DNA of 64,000 bases from Ceratotherium simum simum (GCF_000283155.1 NW_004454178.1:7352088-7416087); one strand, 5' to 3'; counted from the first letter of the stretch, positions 11,971 to 25,040 are shown. Numbers and translations: made by a program. The notes: generated from the letters alone by a model not told the origin.

Positions 11971-12700
11971 AATTTCAAGTTCAATTTCAGATAACTTCCT
12001 CCCCATTCTCTCTTTTCTTAATTCCTCGTAGTTTTCTGTCTCCTTCAGGATCGTTCTGAATTGATGGTCCATGGTCGAAAATGGGCCACAAGGCAAATCA
12101 GTAAGAGAATGAGCCACGTGGGAGGGGCAGCTGAGCACGACCTCCTCACGTCTGAAGTAGACACTGGTGATCTGCCTGGTTGAAAGGAAATCATCTCACC
12201 CAGGCACCTAAGGGGCCAGGTTCTCCTTGTTCAAGTTACATAAAGGTTATTAGAGAGATAAGGCTGGAAAAGCTGTTTTCTGGTACCAATGACACCAGGC
12301 ACACATAAGCAGGGACAAGGTTTCAGGGGAACAGATGAAGGTTAGATTCCAGGAAGCTTTACCAACAGGGGAGAGGGTGAAGTGTTGGCATGGATGTGAT
12401 TGGAAGAAGTGGTGTCCTCCCCAGGAGGGCTATTATAATAGAAGGTTCATGGATATGGGTTGAGAAGAGGATTTTCCGTAGGGAGGCAGGGGATGGTTGA
12501 CTTTTGCAAGGCACTTAGCCACCTGAAGTGTCTGTAAACCACTCTTCAAAGGCACCAGGTAGTGGCTTTTATCAAATGGGAAGCCATCTTAATTCATTCA
12601 CTTCACAGATAGAACGGGTGTCCCAGATGCCTCATGCCCAGAAAGTGGCAGAGGCTAAACCAGCTAGAAGGCGCATTCCCTGATTTCCAGCATAGTGGTA
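11971..12700. other. Single-copy DNA, nothing recognised
   Basis: No named repeat and no supported exon. Confidence 0.45.
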
Positions 12701-12925
12701 TGTGGAAGGCAACACCCAAATGGCCCCCAAGGGTCCCCACCTCCTGGTATTCACACCCTTGTGTGATCTCCTCACCTTGAGCGTGGACTTATTGATTTGT
12801 TTCCAGTAAAAAAAATACAGCAGAAGCAATGAGATGTCAATTCTAAGATCAGGTTGCAAAAAGACTGAGGCTTCTGTCTTGGGCAACTTCTCTCTCTCTC
12901 TTTCTTTTTTTCTCTCTCTAGGCAT
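12701..12925 (+). mobile_element. Truncated LTR, ERVL/MaLR-like
   Basis: It begins TGTGGAAGGCAACACCCAAA and continues 'CCTCCTGGTATTCACACCC' and 'TGTGTGATCTCCTCACC'. This is the same left-end pattern as the solo LTR at 5173-5613. It breaks off in a CT-rich stretch (12888-12920) with no 3' half. Confidence 0.6.
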
Positions 12926-15900
12926 TCAATAAAGATGTGCTGATCGACACAGGAATTTTTCCATCCATAAACTGGAACATTCATCTGGGAGGGAAGAAAC
13001 AATGCAGGACCAGATTCCATCTCTGCAGTGGGGGTGGCTAGACTTAGATGTTCAGTAAGTGCTGACATCCTCTGTATCCGGGATTCTATGAACATCAGCA
13101 TTCAGTTGCACACAGATGACTTCAGTTTCCCCACTCCCACTCTGACTACATGAAGTCATCTAGCAACTAAGCTGCTGTCTTCACCCGAGGTAGCTCAACT
13201 GTTTGCTCAGGAGCCAGAATAATGAAAGCAGCCCAGTCTCTGCCATGGATGAATGAGGGAGAAAGGCTGGGGGCTAGTTCACCAGCTGGGAGATCCATGG
13301 TTAGTCTTTTGGCTTTGTGCTCACCCAGAATGATAAAGCACCAGCAACTGTGGGCTGCCCCTGAGGCATCTGACCTTTTCATCCCTGGGAGTCTGTGGTC
13401 TTAAGGGAAGAATGACATAAGGGCCCTCTGTTCTTAGTGGACTCTGGCTGGGCTAAGCTGGGCTAATGGGGGAATCGTAAAAGCCCTGGGGTGAGCAAGG
13501 GTCCCCTGAAGGTCACCTTGTCCATTCTCCTGCCTCCAGGAAGTGCAGCTAATTATGAACTCCATAGGTCAGAGAAGCAATGAGGAGAAGGTGAGTCTGA
13601 TTTTCATTTAGGATGTGCTAGAAGGAAGATTCTAGTTTCCTTCATTAATAATGCAGTACTTCATGTCCCTGATGATCAGTTCCTCTTGCCTCTATTTTCA
13701 TCTAACGATTCCCTGTCTCAGCCCCTGTCTTCTTATTCTGTCTGAGGTTCAGTTGATTCTGGAGACTAAAGCCTTAATACTCATTAAACAATTGCTTTTG
13801 TCCTCTGTCACACTCATTTTCCTTCAGATTTCTCTTCACCTTGAAGATTGTCATTAAGAACAGAGTTTACCTTACTGAAGTATGGGCAAGGCATAGATGG
13901 TGGGGTGGTGATGACAAACACAGAAGTTAGGAATTGCATGAACTTCAGTGCTGTGAGGGTCTTTTGGTTTTAAGCATCTTTCTCTGCTACGGGAGGAGTT
14001 TGAATGATTGAAAAGCTGTGAGAAGGTGAGCCATCTAGAGAAGGTCACCCAGGCCAGGGCAGATCAGAGCCCAACACCTGGACTTTTGCCTTCCTGTCTC
14101 ATGGTTTTTCCAAAGGTTTGAGTTTCATAGGCCTGAATCAATATACAGGATATGACTGCTTGCTTTTCTGGAGAGAAAAGAGGAAAAAAAAAAAATCCCA
14201 TCTCCCTCCTAGAAAATAAAGAAGAGTAAAAAAGCTCTTTGGGCTCATTAAACAGGCTGTTACAAGGTTTCTTGGACTTCAAATAGCTCTTACCAAATAA
14301 CATTTTGATGAGTTAAGTGTAAATGAATCAGAAACATATGGATAAAATTTCCTTGAAAATACACAGGGGTTTCAGAATTAAGGAAAGTCACCCTCACCCC
14401 CAGCCCAGCCCACCCCTCTTTGGCTCTGGGCTTGGGTGTTGGGAATTTACCTCCCCGCTGTGGGCTCACTGATGGGATTGCTCATGCACTGGCCACCCAG
14501 TATGCTCCCAGCTTCTCCCCTGGAATTCCTCCTCATCTCCTGTGGCTTACTGGCCAAGTGGCTGGGGTGGGCTGAGAGAGGAAAGGTCAACTGGCAAGAG
14601 AGGTGAATGAGAACAGGGAGAGAGGCTCAGGGAGTTAACCCAAGTGCTTAGAAGATGGGCCACGTGCTGTGTGCAGGGAAGGATGGCGTTCGTGGCTACA
14701 GGCTGGCTTCACATTTGGGGCTCTTTGGAAAGCAGTTCAAGATGTTTTCTTTCTTTCTAAGCAACATGAAACTCTCTTGACCCATGCTCACTGTTTTGTG
14801 TTTTCCAGGTTGCCAAGGTTTTCTGGAGCTTGCTCATAAGTATTGCAGGGTCTGAGACAGGCAATGCTGGACTTCCCAAGATGAGGCACTTAGGAATGGA
14901 AGTCATGATTTGGCATTGACTTGGCTTCTCAGAGCACCTTCCACTTGCCTCACACAAAGTCACTCTCCCTTCCTGTGCCAGGTAAAAGTGGCCCAGAGTA
15001 GACAAAATGACCCCTCCGTGCACTTGGGAGTTCTACAGCCTGATGCACCTTCCTGGTGAGCGGTCCTAGAGCTGAGCAACGTCTGTGGAGGGTCCAGCTC
15101 CCTCTCCCTTCTTGCCCTCCACATCTTGATGGTTGGCTGTTGTCTTGGCACAGCCAATAGGGAGGTTTAGTAACAGACTCATTCAGGGAGTGTGAATAGT
15201 CCCCATATTTTATTCTTTAAACCCCATACTATTTTAATTTGTGTTTCCTCCAGAGCATACTTGGAATGAAGGATTTTGAAGCAAGAGTTGATTTATGAGG
15301 TGACTCCAGGACATTGTAAGGACAAGGAAAAGTGGGCTAGAGAAGGGAGGACAGTCAACAGAGGGTGTGCGTCAATGAGCAGGCTGTCTGTGTGGGCAAC
15401 TGGCCTCAGTCCTGATGGGGACCCTCTGAGAGGCACTCACCTTATGAGGATGGAGGGTGTTTATCCACCAACTGCCACCCCTCACTGGAGCACTGATGCC
15501 CTAGGACCTTCAGCCTGCTCCATGTGTGGGCAAATCTTGTTCCTGAATCCAGAGAAACTCTGGGGCAGAGAGACAAGGTGGTTGAGGTAGGAAGCTGTTG
15601 GAGTCAGCTGGCCTTCAGGGAGGGATGAGAGAATATGGTCAGGGTGTAGATGTTACCTCCTACAAATATCTGGATATGCTCCTCCTCTCTCTCTGCCCCT
15701 TCATGCTGATCCACCTCTGGCTCATGTCTTGAATGTAGGAGGGAAGAGGGGAGCAAAATAAAACAGGTGCCCCACAGTGCATTTGTTTTCAGGCCAGAGA
15801 GTTGAAGGTGTAAACACGTGTTTGAATTGCCTGCTAGCCCGTTGCTTACAGTGTCTGGCCCAAGGGTGGCCGTGCTCACAGGCCCCAAGGATTCACTGCA

Positions 15901-17209
15901 AAGCAGAGCAGAGGCTGAGCTCTCCAACCTGTCCTGGCTTTCAGTATGTCAAGTCTGACACAGTCATCCAAAACCTTGGTTTGAGGTCTTTTTATTTTCC
16001 CTCCCACCCTTCCTGGGAATACTGGTCAGTCCCAGAGCCACACTGTTGGTCTGAGAGGCACAGGGAAGAGGAAAAGAGGAAGGTGGATGAGTGCAATCAA
16101 ATTGAGACCCTCTTCTCCTGATGGGGCATATAGTATTATGCCAAGGGCTGTAGTTAGGTGTTCTCCATGTTCAGAGAAGACAGGAAAGGTAAGAGGTGAG
16201 ACAGTGAGGATGGAAGCTGGGACACTGAAAGGTTTTATATTTAAGAGGATCTTGTCCAGACTTGATGGCTTCTGAGGGGTCTTTTTGTCCTAGAAGTATA
16301 AAGTTTCTCTATCATGCAACATTGAAGTCCTGCTTTAAGGTTGTCGTGTTGACCCGTTCTTTATTCCTTCAATATCATATCATGCTGCTTAGCCCTATAA
16401 AGAACAATAGCTTTCAAAGGCCAAAGGCAATCTCACTCTCTCCTTGAAGGTGATTTAGCTAAGTGGGCCATAAGCAGTGGGTCTGAAGAAGGATTTCCAT
16501 CAGGTGAGGGTGAGGAGCAGCTATTGGCTCTGAGCCATTGGGACAGAGCAGTAAAAGGAACAAGAAAGGAGATAACTATGAGTAGGGTGGAAGAAGAAAG
16601 AATCGTGCCTTGGTCATCTCCTCCTCTCTCCTTCCCAGATGATTCATGCCGTCATCACTTCCCCTCTCTGATCCCCCGGCTCACAGCCACCCCAGAGCCT
16701 TTCCTGCTCGGCTTGGCTGGAAACAGATGCAGACTGACAGATGTCTCCTTCAGGAACTATGACCTCTTCACACCCATCCCAGGGCGGCCACTCCCTTCCA
16801 GGCTCGTGGAAAGAACAGCGCTTCACAGAGCTTCCCCAAGACCGCCAGGCCCAAGGCCCTCCAGCCTCTCCAACGCTGTGCTTCTTCCCTCTCAGCAATT
16901 TCCCTTCCTGCGTCTCACCCTTCATCCTCCAGCCCCACGACAGCTGCCCCTCCTTCCCCATGAAAGCCCCCTCCCCACTGTGGTTCCCTCAGTCCTGTTG
17001 CCTCCCAGCATCTTAACTGTGACTGTCCAGTCACCTCTCCATGGGTGCTTTTCGACTTCCTGTCAGGTGCTCCCCCACCTCCTTACTCCTTCTTCCTCTT
17101 GCTGTGATGATTTGGTGAAGGGGGTGATGCATCCTCTTTGGGGGCTTCTTCAACCATCCTGCACCCACACCCTCTGCCTGCCTTTCCTCTGTTAGTGATA
17201 TACCCTTTC
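12926..17209. other. Long single-copy stretch
   Basis: About 4.3 kb with no repeat I can name apart from short low-complexity runs. The longest open frame of the window, 223 codons on the plus strand at 16524-17195, lies here. It is rich in Pro, Ser and Leu because the DNA is C/T-rich, with no domain, signal peptide or splice logic, so I do not annotate it as a gene. Confidence 0.5.
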
Positions 17210-17283
17210 CACATCTTAGGGTGGTTGTGAGAATCAGATGAGACCATGTGGACGAAAGTGCATTGTAAACGGCAAAATCTCCA
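17210..17283 (+). mobile_element. MIR 3' fragment
   Basis: 'GGGTGGTTGTGAGAATCAGA' followed by 'AAAGTGCATTGTAAACGGCA' matches the 3' half of sense MIR. Confidence 0.55.
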
Positions 17284-17384
17284 GAAATAAAAGGAATTAT
17301 GCAATGTGTTTTTACAGAGAAGATAGAGGTTCAGGAAGCTCACTCATTCTGTGGTGGACACAGGACTAGGCTCCATCTGGTCAG

Positions 17385-17545
17385 TGGTGTTCACACCATA
17401 CCACACTTAGGACGACCCGAAGAGCTGGATCAAGTGCAGAATCTCCAGACCTCCTAGTAAACTCTGCTCTGGTGAGTCTGAGGAATCTAGATTAAAAACA
17501 CACATCCCAAAGGGTTCTGATGCACGAGGTCCTGTTATAAAACCC
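17385..17545 (-). mobile_element. Possible MER20-like element
   Basis: 'GTGCAGAATCTCCAGACC', 'GTCTGAGGAATCTAGATTA' and 'AGGGTTCTGATGCACGA' lie in the order of antisense MER20. Divergence is high. Confidence 0.4.
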
Positions 17546-19329
17546 CACCCAGGTTGTCTGACTCCTGGCCTGTTGTCTGACTGTCATCCGCCCGTGCCTA
17601 GATCAGCCTTTGCTGGGTCCCAGCAAGGGACATTTAATGCTCTGCATTTACTTTTGTGAGTCCATCTTCTATTTTCTAAAGGACTTGGTTTGGGGCTCAG
17701 TCCTTTGGGCTGAGAGCAGAGAGTAATTGGCGGCTGGCTCCTCAAGCAGCAGCCTCCAGAGCTCTCTGGAGGATGAAGTCAGAGTTCTCAAGGCAGGTGG
17801 GGGTGGAGCAGGGAGGACAGCATGTCCTACCCCCCAACATGGTTGAGGAAGCCCCCTCTGGGCACAATGAGGGGGACAAGACAATGAGAGTCATAAACAC
17901 CCTCCTCCAGGCCAGCCCTAGAGGGCTAGGGACACCAACAGCTGCTCCCTTCCAGTGCAAACCCATCCCTCTCAGGCTGTTCCCCCACCTCCTGTGCATC
18001 CACCTAACATGCATCTGCAGGCTTTTCCTGGGTGCTTTGTGACACCATTTCCTGTTCGCCTTTCAGACTCCCCAGGGCAGTGGTGGGGCCCAAAAAAACT
18101 CCAGCTGTTGAGGGAGGTCAAGACATCTGCAGGGAAGCAGTTGGATGAAGGTGTTGCAAGGTGATGCTGACAACATGGCAGGAAACACAGCATTGCCAAT
18201 TCTCAGAAAGTGAGCTGGGTCCAGGTGGGGAAGTGTGGGGCCCAGCACAGAGCATGGAGGGAGCCAAGCAGCTGGGAGGACCGGTCATGGGAGGACAGGA
18301 CACTCCAGTAAACAACGATAAGGAGGACGGGAAGAAGGGGGCCCCGAGACTGGGATTCTTCTCTTGGCCCTGTAGGAGGTGGCTGTGCGATGACTAGTTA
18401 CCTCTCTTCCATGGGCCTCTGCTTGACTGGGTGGGGGGGATGGTCATCAGCATCGGCTGCCCAGAACAACACATACTAAAGCAAGCTGGTTGGCCTAATT
18501 CAAAGGTTCTCAGACTATTTTCTGTGAGGAGAGGTGTCTGCTGCTATGGCACCCCATTGAGAAGCCTGCCAGGAGGAGTGGAATGTTGACCACAGTTGCT
18601 TGCTCTCCTACTTTCAAGCATCCTAGGGATTTCTTGGGGGAATTTCTGGGGTTTTTCCTGAGCTGAAGAGGACCTTTGATCTGGTCCCGTGGTTTTCAGT
18701 GAGTAACTTCACCGTGGCTCTCCCCGTAGCTGTGGTGGCTCAGTCAGCCAGGGCTGGGCAGCCACTGGTGGTCCAAGGGCCTGAGGCCTAGAGGGCTTCA
18801 GGGTGGGCCAGCCTTCCACGGCAGCTTAGAAGTGGATGTCTATTTAGTGTGTTTCCAGGAGCACTAGGAAATATTCACAGCCCCTCCTCGCCTAGTGTCT
18901 GAGATTCTCCCCGAGGTTCTCATCGCTATGCACAGCAATATGACTCACAATTTCTTGTTAGATGAGTTAATGAGCACATTTACTTATTGGGTCCTGATGG
19001 CTTCCTGTCTTGAGTTCTCAAAGAAAAGCCTTTGTGCTGTAAGGCTTTCCAGCCGACGCCTTAGCTGGGCTTAACTTTCCAGGTCACATTCTCACCCTTC
19101 CAGACAGCTGGCTACAAGGTTCTGGGGAAGAATGGGAGACACGTAACGGGACGGGGATTCGGGGCAGAAGAATGCAAGAGGAAGGATCAAACCCTCAGCG
19201 AAGGCGTTTCCCCTGAATGGACGACCTAGAGAGGAGCCGCCTGATGCCCTTTCAGGGAGGGACTTGCTGCCCAGCTGTGGGTGCGCAGTCAGCAGATGGT
19301 TTCCGGCTGTCAGCTCCTGCAGGGTCAGG
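17546..19329. other. Single-copy DNA, nothing recognised
   Basis: GC-moderate sequence with many overlapping short open frames on both strands and no distinguishing feature. Confidence 0.45.
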
Positions 19330-19625
19330 CTCAGCTGCAGAGAACTGCTTGGTCAGGGTCAGGCCCTTGTCAGGAGCCCACTTCCAGGGACTGACCAAGA
19401 TGGGGCACACTCCAGGCCACAGAACCAGGACAGGCTGAGCAGCACGGCTCCTCAGAGCTCCCCACCAGCTTGGCCAAGGCTTTGTCAGGCTACATGGTAG
19501 TTCATCTTCTCCCTCTGCCCAATCCTGCTTTTATCCCCTTCCTCTCATGTGGACTGATCGCTAATAAATAACGTGCACCCAAGCTCCATCTCAGTGTCTG
19601 CTTTCAGAGAACCCCAATGGGACAT
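19330..19625 (+). mobile_element. LTR-like 3' portion
   Basis: 'CTTTTATCCCCTTCCTCTCA', 'TGATCGCTAATAAATAACGT' and 'CCATCTCAGTGTCTGCTTTC' then 'AGAACCCC' match a common mammalian LTR 3' region with an AATAAA signal. Family uncertain. Confidence 0.4.
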
Positions 19626-19839
19626 CTTTCTTCACGGTTCTCCCAGGGGTGGATTAGAGTCGTGTTCAGGCCCCATCCCAGCCCCCAGGCAACTTCATGA
19701 CCAGAAGGCCAATAAAGCAGGTGTGCAGCCCATCCAAATACATCCTGATAAATCAAATCAACAGCTACCAGTGTGTGCTGATTGGTGGTCTCAGAGATGG
19801 CCATCTAGAAGCATCTAGCTGCCCCAAACAAAGGCATCA

Positions 19840-20200
19840 AGCCCATTCCTGCCTCAGGGCCTTTGTACTCTCTGTTCTCTCTGCCAGGAATGCTGGGGTT
19901 TGGGCCCAAATATTACCTTCTCAGAGAGATCTTCCTTCAACTCCCCAATTGAAAAGACCCTCTCCCCAACTCTCAGTCATTCCATCATGCACTGTGTTAT
20001 TCGTTATTTTCTGTTACAACGAAAATCGAAGATAACTTTGGATACTTATTTTTTTTCGGTGCCTGTCTCTCCCATTTAGAATGTAAATCCCATGAAAGCT
20101 GGGGCCTTTCTGCCTTGCTTCCTCTGTGTCCCCCGGACCTTTCAGGGTGTCTTGAGCAAGTATGCAATAGACAATGAGGGAATGGAAGTGAATGGAATGG
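19840..20200 (+). mobile_element. L2 LINE 3' end
   Basis: 'CTGCCTCAGGGCCTTTGTAC', 'TCTGCCAGGAATGCTGGGG', 'TAGAATGTAAATCCCATGAA' and 'AGCTGGGGCC' occur in the order of the L2 3' terminal region in sense. Confidence 0.8.
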
Positions 20201-20317
20201 ACAAATATTTATTGAGTGGCAATAACAGAATCTAGCTAGAATTTAATAATATTTTGTTTCCAACGTATTTATTTTTGCTTTCCCTTTCAGTTAAATGATA
20301 CTGGTTTTCACTTAGAG

Positions 20318-20534
20318 CAGGGGTAGACAAAGTTTTTCTGCAAAGAGCCAGTTGGTAAATATATTTGGCTTTGCAGGCCATAAGGTCTCCATTGCAACGA
20401 CTGAACCCTGCAGTTGTGGCCCAAAAGCAGCCTTAGACCATATAAACGGGCATGGCTACATTACAATAAAACTTTATTTGGAAAAACAGGTGGCTGGTTG
20501 GATTTGGCTGACAGGCCATTGTTTGCTGTCCCTT
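20318..20534 (+). mobile_element. Nonautonomous hAT element with 8-bp duplication
   Basis: It starts CAGGGGTAGACAAAGTTTTT and includes 'GGCTTTGCAGGCCATAAGGT', 'CAATAAAACTTTATTTGGAA' and a terminal 'TTTGCTGTCCCTT'. This is a well-known mammalian hAT MITE pattern with short inverted ends. The flanks ACTTAGAG (20310-20317) and AGTTAGAG (20535-20542) match at 7 of 8 bases, the size hAT transposases produce. Confidence 0.8.
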
Positions 20535-21094
20535 AGTTAGAGTAGTAATATAAAATTTCCTATAAGATAAAATTGACTGAAGTGAAAAAAGGAGTGGATT
20601 GAAATGAAAATATTAACTAAATAGCTTTACAGAAACCATATGCAAATTCCTGAAGTTGGCGAGAACTCAGTTCTAATTTTTCTTGCATCATCTGTGGCCA
20701 CAGCTGTGGGGATGATGGAGGCTGGAAGGAGAAGCCCCTTTAATTTAATGTGGTCAAACCTTGTGAGAGGCTCGCACTTCGATATTCCCGAGAGCCTGGC
20801 AGGGCTGGAGCTCTGCTTTTTCTCTCCCTGCTGTTACTCTGTCATATGTCCTTCCTACCCCTAACTCTGGTTCCAGAACTAGGGCCTGCCATAAAATGCT
20901 CTTGCTTGGGTAGCTATCTTGCTGTAGGGTTTAAATACCCCCAGGGCCAGGGTTGGTCACAGCCACACTTACCTCTCTCATAAATATACCCTGAGCTTGA
21001 ACATAAACATGCCAGGGTACTGGGGAGGTAGGGCTCACAGAAAGTGACGGTTTGCCAGTCTGAAATTCCTAAACCTTTGGGAACAAGAACGGCT

Positions 21095-21335
21095 CAAATC
21101 TACCGAACACTTGCCTTAAATCAGGCCTGCTCTAAGCACTCCCCACCCATTAACTGATTTGATCTTCAGTCATCTTATAATTACAATAAAAATAATAATA
21201 TTATCCCTTTTTTACAGATGAGAAAACAGAGGCGCAGAAGCCTGAGTAAGTTACCCAAGGTTATTCAGCTGGCATGAGGCAGAGTCAGGATTCTAACACA
21301 GGCGGTCAGCACGAATCCATGTCACTAACATATAC
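21095..21335 (-). mobile_element. MIR SINE
   Basis: 'TTTTTTACAGATGAGAAAAC', 'AGAGGCGCAGAAGCC' and 'AGTCAGGATTCTAACACAGG' are antisense MIR. Confidence 0.8.
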
Positions 21336-21424
21336 AGCTGTGACGCTATGATGTCTCTCTGGGATGGCAATGTTGGGGTTTCCTAGTAGTACATAGATGC
21401 ATTCACTATTCTTTCTCCATAGAT

Positions 21425-22640
21425 TTTTTTTTTAAATCATTTATTTATTTATACTTTTTTTGTCGAGGTGAAATTCACATAACCTACGATTAATCATTTT
21501 AAAGTGCACAATTCCGTGGCATTTAGTGCACTCACAATGTTGTACAACCACCACCTCTCTCTAGTTTCAATACTTTTTCATCACTCCAGGGCATTACCCC
21601 ATAGCCATTAAGTAACCACATCCCATTCCGGCCTTCCTCTATCCACCAGCAATCACTAACTTGCTTCCTGTCCCTATGGATTTGCCTATTCTGGATATTT
21701 TATATAAAAGGAATCATACAATACTTGACCTTTTGTGTTTAGTTTCTTTTACTTAGCATGTTCTCAAGGTTCATCTATATTGTAGCATGTATCACTACTT
21801 AATTCCTTTTTATGGCTGAATAATATTCCATTGTCTGTGTAGACCCCAATTTGTTTATCCATTCATCTGTTGATGACATTTGGGTTGTTTCCACCTTTTG
21901 ACTATTGTGAATAGTCCTCCTATGAACGTTCATGAATAAGTATTTGTTTGAGTACCTGTTTCAGTTCTTTTGGGTATATACCTACGAGGAGAATTGTTGA
22001 GTAATATGGTAACACTATGTTTAACTTTTTGAGGAACCGTCAAACTGTATTCCACAGTGGCTGCACTATTTTACATTCCCATCAATGTCTGAAAGTTCCT
22101 GTTTCTCCACATTCTCTCTAACACTTGTTATTTTCTTTCTTTTTTTTCCATTATTATAGCCATCCTAGCGGGTTTGAAGTGGTATCTCATTGCAGCTTTG
22201 ATTTGCATTAGTGATCAATGATGTTGAACATCTTTTCATGTGATTATTGGCCATTCGTATATCTTGTTTGGAGAAATGGAGATTTGAATGGAGAAATTCA
22301 AGTCTTCTGCCCATTTTTTATATTGGGTTGTTTTATTTTTTGTAGTCAAGTTGTAAGAATTCTTTATATATTCTGGATATTCAACCCTTATCAGATACAT
22401 GATTTGCAAATATTTTCTCTCATTCTGCAGGTTGCCTTTTTACTTTCTTGATAATGTCCTTTGATGCACAAAAGTTTTAAATTTTTATGAAGTCCAGTTT
22501 ATCTATTTTTTCTTCTATTGCTTATGCTTTTGGTGTTAAATCTAAGAATCTATTGCCAAAATGAGCTCATGAATCTATACCCCTCTGGTTTCTTCTAATG
22601 GTTTTAGTTTTGGCTCTTATATTTAGGTTTTTTATCCGCT
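21425..22640 (-). mobile_element. Old L1 LINE 3' portion (ORF2 end and 3' UTR)
   Basis: 'TTTTATGGCTGAATAATATT', 'TTTATCCATTCATCTGTTGA' and 'TTTTGGGTATATACC' are the antisense of the L1 ORF2 C-terminus. 'TGTCGAGGTGAAATTCACAT' at the low-coordinate end fits the 3' UTR. Further right, 'TCTTTATATATTCTGGATAT' and 'GATTTGCAAATATTTTCTC' are upstream ORF2. The frame is broken repeatedly. It is an inactive L1M-age copy. Confidence 0.85.
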
Positions 22641-23264
22641 CCCATAGTTTTAAAGAGGATCTAATACAGGCCTCATTAGAGGAGGCTAGGGAGACTTCAA
22701 CAGAACCAAGCCACTTCCGGTGAAAGCAATGTGGGTGCAGAGAATCATGATGAGGGGGGTGTGTGTGCGTGCATGCTTTAATAACATGTGCTGGGCTTTT
22801 CCAGACCATCTCAGCACAGATGGGACAGGCTCTAGGCAAGCCTGCTGCCTTCACACCTCTCTCTGAACAGAGGTAGGGATAAGGAATTCTGCTCTGCATC
22901 CCCAGATGTGCCATTTCTACCCAAGAGGCCATGCAGCCAAATCTCTGGCCGGGCAGAAGAAGAGGCAGAATTCAAGGATTCCATTCTCCGCCTCTCACTC
23001 ACACTCTCTTGCTGGGTGACTCTAGAGAAGGAAAAAGATAACTTGCCTCAGTGTCCAATCCCAGGGAGCTAGGACTGGATGAACCTGAGAGGGTGACCTG
23101 CATTGCTTGAAACGAGATACAAGAAAGAGGCAACAGCAAAACATCCCAACTGCAGAAACCACGCTCACCCAGCAGTCTCTGGCCAGAGTGAATTAAGCTA
23201 CTGTGTATCCAAGACTTCTGTTGTCAAAGATGAGTCTCTGCATGAAAGGAAGACCTCTAGTTCT
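22641..23264. other. Single-copy DNA, nothing recognised
   Basis: No repeat or exon called. Confidence 0.4.
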
Positions 23265-23790
23265 TCATTAATTCCTTCATTCATTTTTGTATTCATTCCT
23301 TTGTTCATCAAGTACTTATTCAGCAGCTACTGTGTGTCTGGCATGGTGCTAGACACTAGGATTCATTGATTATCATAAAGTAAAAACATGCACCTTGCCT
23401 GCATGGAGACTATGGCCTGATAGGGAGTCAGAGAATATAACAAACAAGCTAACAAACTAACAAGATCACGTCAGAATGGGAGAAGTGCTATGGAGAAAGG
23501 AAGCAGGTTGAGGAGGTCGCATTTCAGGTGAGGTGGAAGGATAAGAAGGAGCTAAGCAAGCAAAGAACATTCCAGGGAAAAGAAATAGCACATGGAGAGG
23601 CTCTGAGTGGGGACAGAGGTCTTGGGGAGGGTGGAGCCCATGGCAGGGTCCAGTGCGCGTAAGTCTCTGTGGGCCAAGGTGAGGAGTTAGCTTGGATTTT
23701 ATTTTAAATGGAGTGGGCAATCAGTGAAGGGCTTTTCAACCAGGGGACAAAGTGCTCTGACACTCCATCAGCTGGCTGGAGAACAAGTTG
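23265..23790 (-). mobile_element. Ancient LINE-like repeat (L2/CR1-type suspected)
   Basis: 'CAAGTACTTATTCAGCAGCT', 'GGCATGGTGCTAGACACTAG', 'AAGTGCTATGGAGAAAGG', 'GAACATTCCAGGG' and 'TCAACCAGGGGACAAAGTG' follow a familiar mammalian ancient repeat. The same pattern recurs weakly at 40830-41030 and 50960-51345. Class assignment is from memory. Confidence 0.4.
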
Positions 23791-24205
23791 TGTTGAATGA
23801 GTTTTGGAAAAGAACTTCCATTCACAGAGGTCTTGTGTCCCATCTGAGCACATTCTTCAAGTTGCCTAAACTCCTCTCTACAAGAGAACTCAGCCCCAAC
23901 GACCCAGAAATAAATGAAGTCAGACCACGGAAGAAAGAAATGGAGTAAAACAAGAGACAATTAGAGTCAATTAGGAAGCCCTTAGTATAGAGGGGTGGAC
24001 AGCCACTCTTACTGCTGCAACATGCTGGCTTTTGGATGAGTCTGGTCCTCTCAGGGACTCTGGTCCTTGAGAATAAACTGGGCACTTTGGGGGTTACAGG
24101 AGTGGTGTTTCCTATTTGGCCTAGAGCTGATCTTGGGCTCCTGGGGAAGGGCCTTCAGGTGCCTAGCTAGGGAAGGAAGCAGTTGATGGGCAGTGGTGGA
24201 GGTAG

Positions 24206-24362
24206 CATGGTGCAGGGGACCAAGCCCTGGGTTTTAGTTCTTGGCCATCAATTCACTGTGTGACCTTGGGCACGTAACTTCCCCTATTGAGCCTCTTTCT
24301 GCAAAATGAATTGGTGAACCAAAGATCCTCAAAGGCACTTTCTAGCTTGGACATTCTATGCT
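24206..24362 (+). mobile_element. MIR SINE
   Basis: 'TCACTGTGTGACCTTGGGCA' then 'CGTAACTTCCCC' and 'TCTGCAAAATGAATTGG' is sense MIR. Confidence 0.8.
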
Positions 24363-24924
24363 TTTATAGTGTCAATACACCCACACTTGTTTCATTCCCC
24401 TGTTCTAGGTGGATTAAGAAAGTGAGTGGCTGATGGTGATTGGTGAGTGGCTGATGCCCTGCACCGTTAGATTAATAGACCTAGGGAAGATGTAGGGAAG
24501 TTACCTGGTCTAGCCTCCTGCCTCCAGGTAAGCCAGGCTTAGAGCATTCCAAGCAGATAGATGTCTCTCAGGCTTCTAAAGAATCCTGGGAGCCTGGGGA
24601 GCATGGAGGGCCACACATGACCCCTTTCTATTTCTCTGCCCTCTATCTTACATCATCCATCTTTGCAGAAGATAGTCATCAAAGCCACTCTCCTCTTTCC
24701 TGCTAACATTCTGGATCTTTCTAAACTACAGTCATTGAGCGAAATCAGTAAGGATATGCTGAGGGTTGCCTACTTGGCTTTCATGAGAGTTCCCACTGAT
24801 TCTTCAGAGGATGAAAGAAGGCAAGACTGGTCTTCCCCTTTAAGGGAGACCTCCTAACCTACACTAACCCCTTATAACCTGGCAACAGAGGTCATTCCAG
24901 TGGAATAAATAAAGGGCTAGAATA

Positions 24925-25040
24925 AAATACTTAATTTCACAATAAGGACATAGAAGCCTAGAGAGGTGAAAAGAGTTGCTCACAGTCTCATGGCTGGTGA
25001 ATGGTAATTCTGGGATTTGAATTCAGTGTTGAAGCTATCT
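24925..25040 (-). mobile_element. MIR fragment
   Basis: 'GAAGCCTAGAGAGGTGAAAA' and 'TTCTGGGATTTGAATTCAG' match antisense MIR. Confidence 0.55.

Noticed and set aside
16524..17195. 223-codon open frame as a gene
   Set aside because: Low-complexity Pro/Ser/Leu composition follows the C/T-rich DNA, and no domain, start context or splice sites support it.
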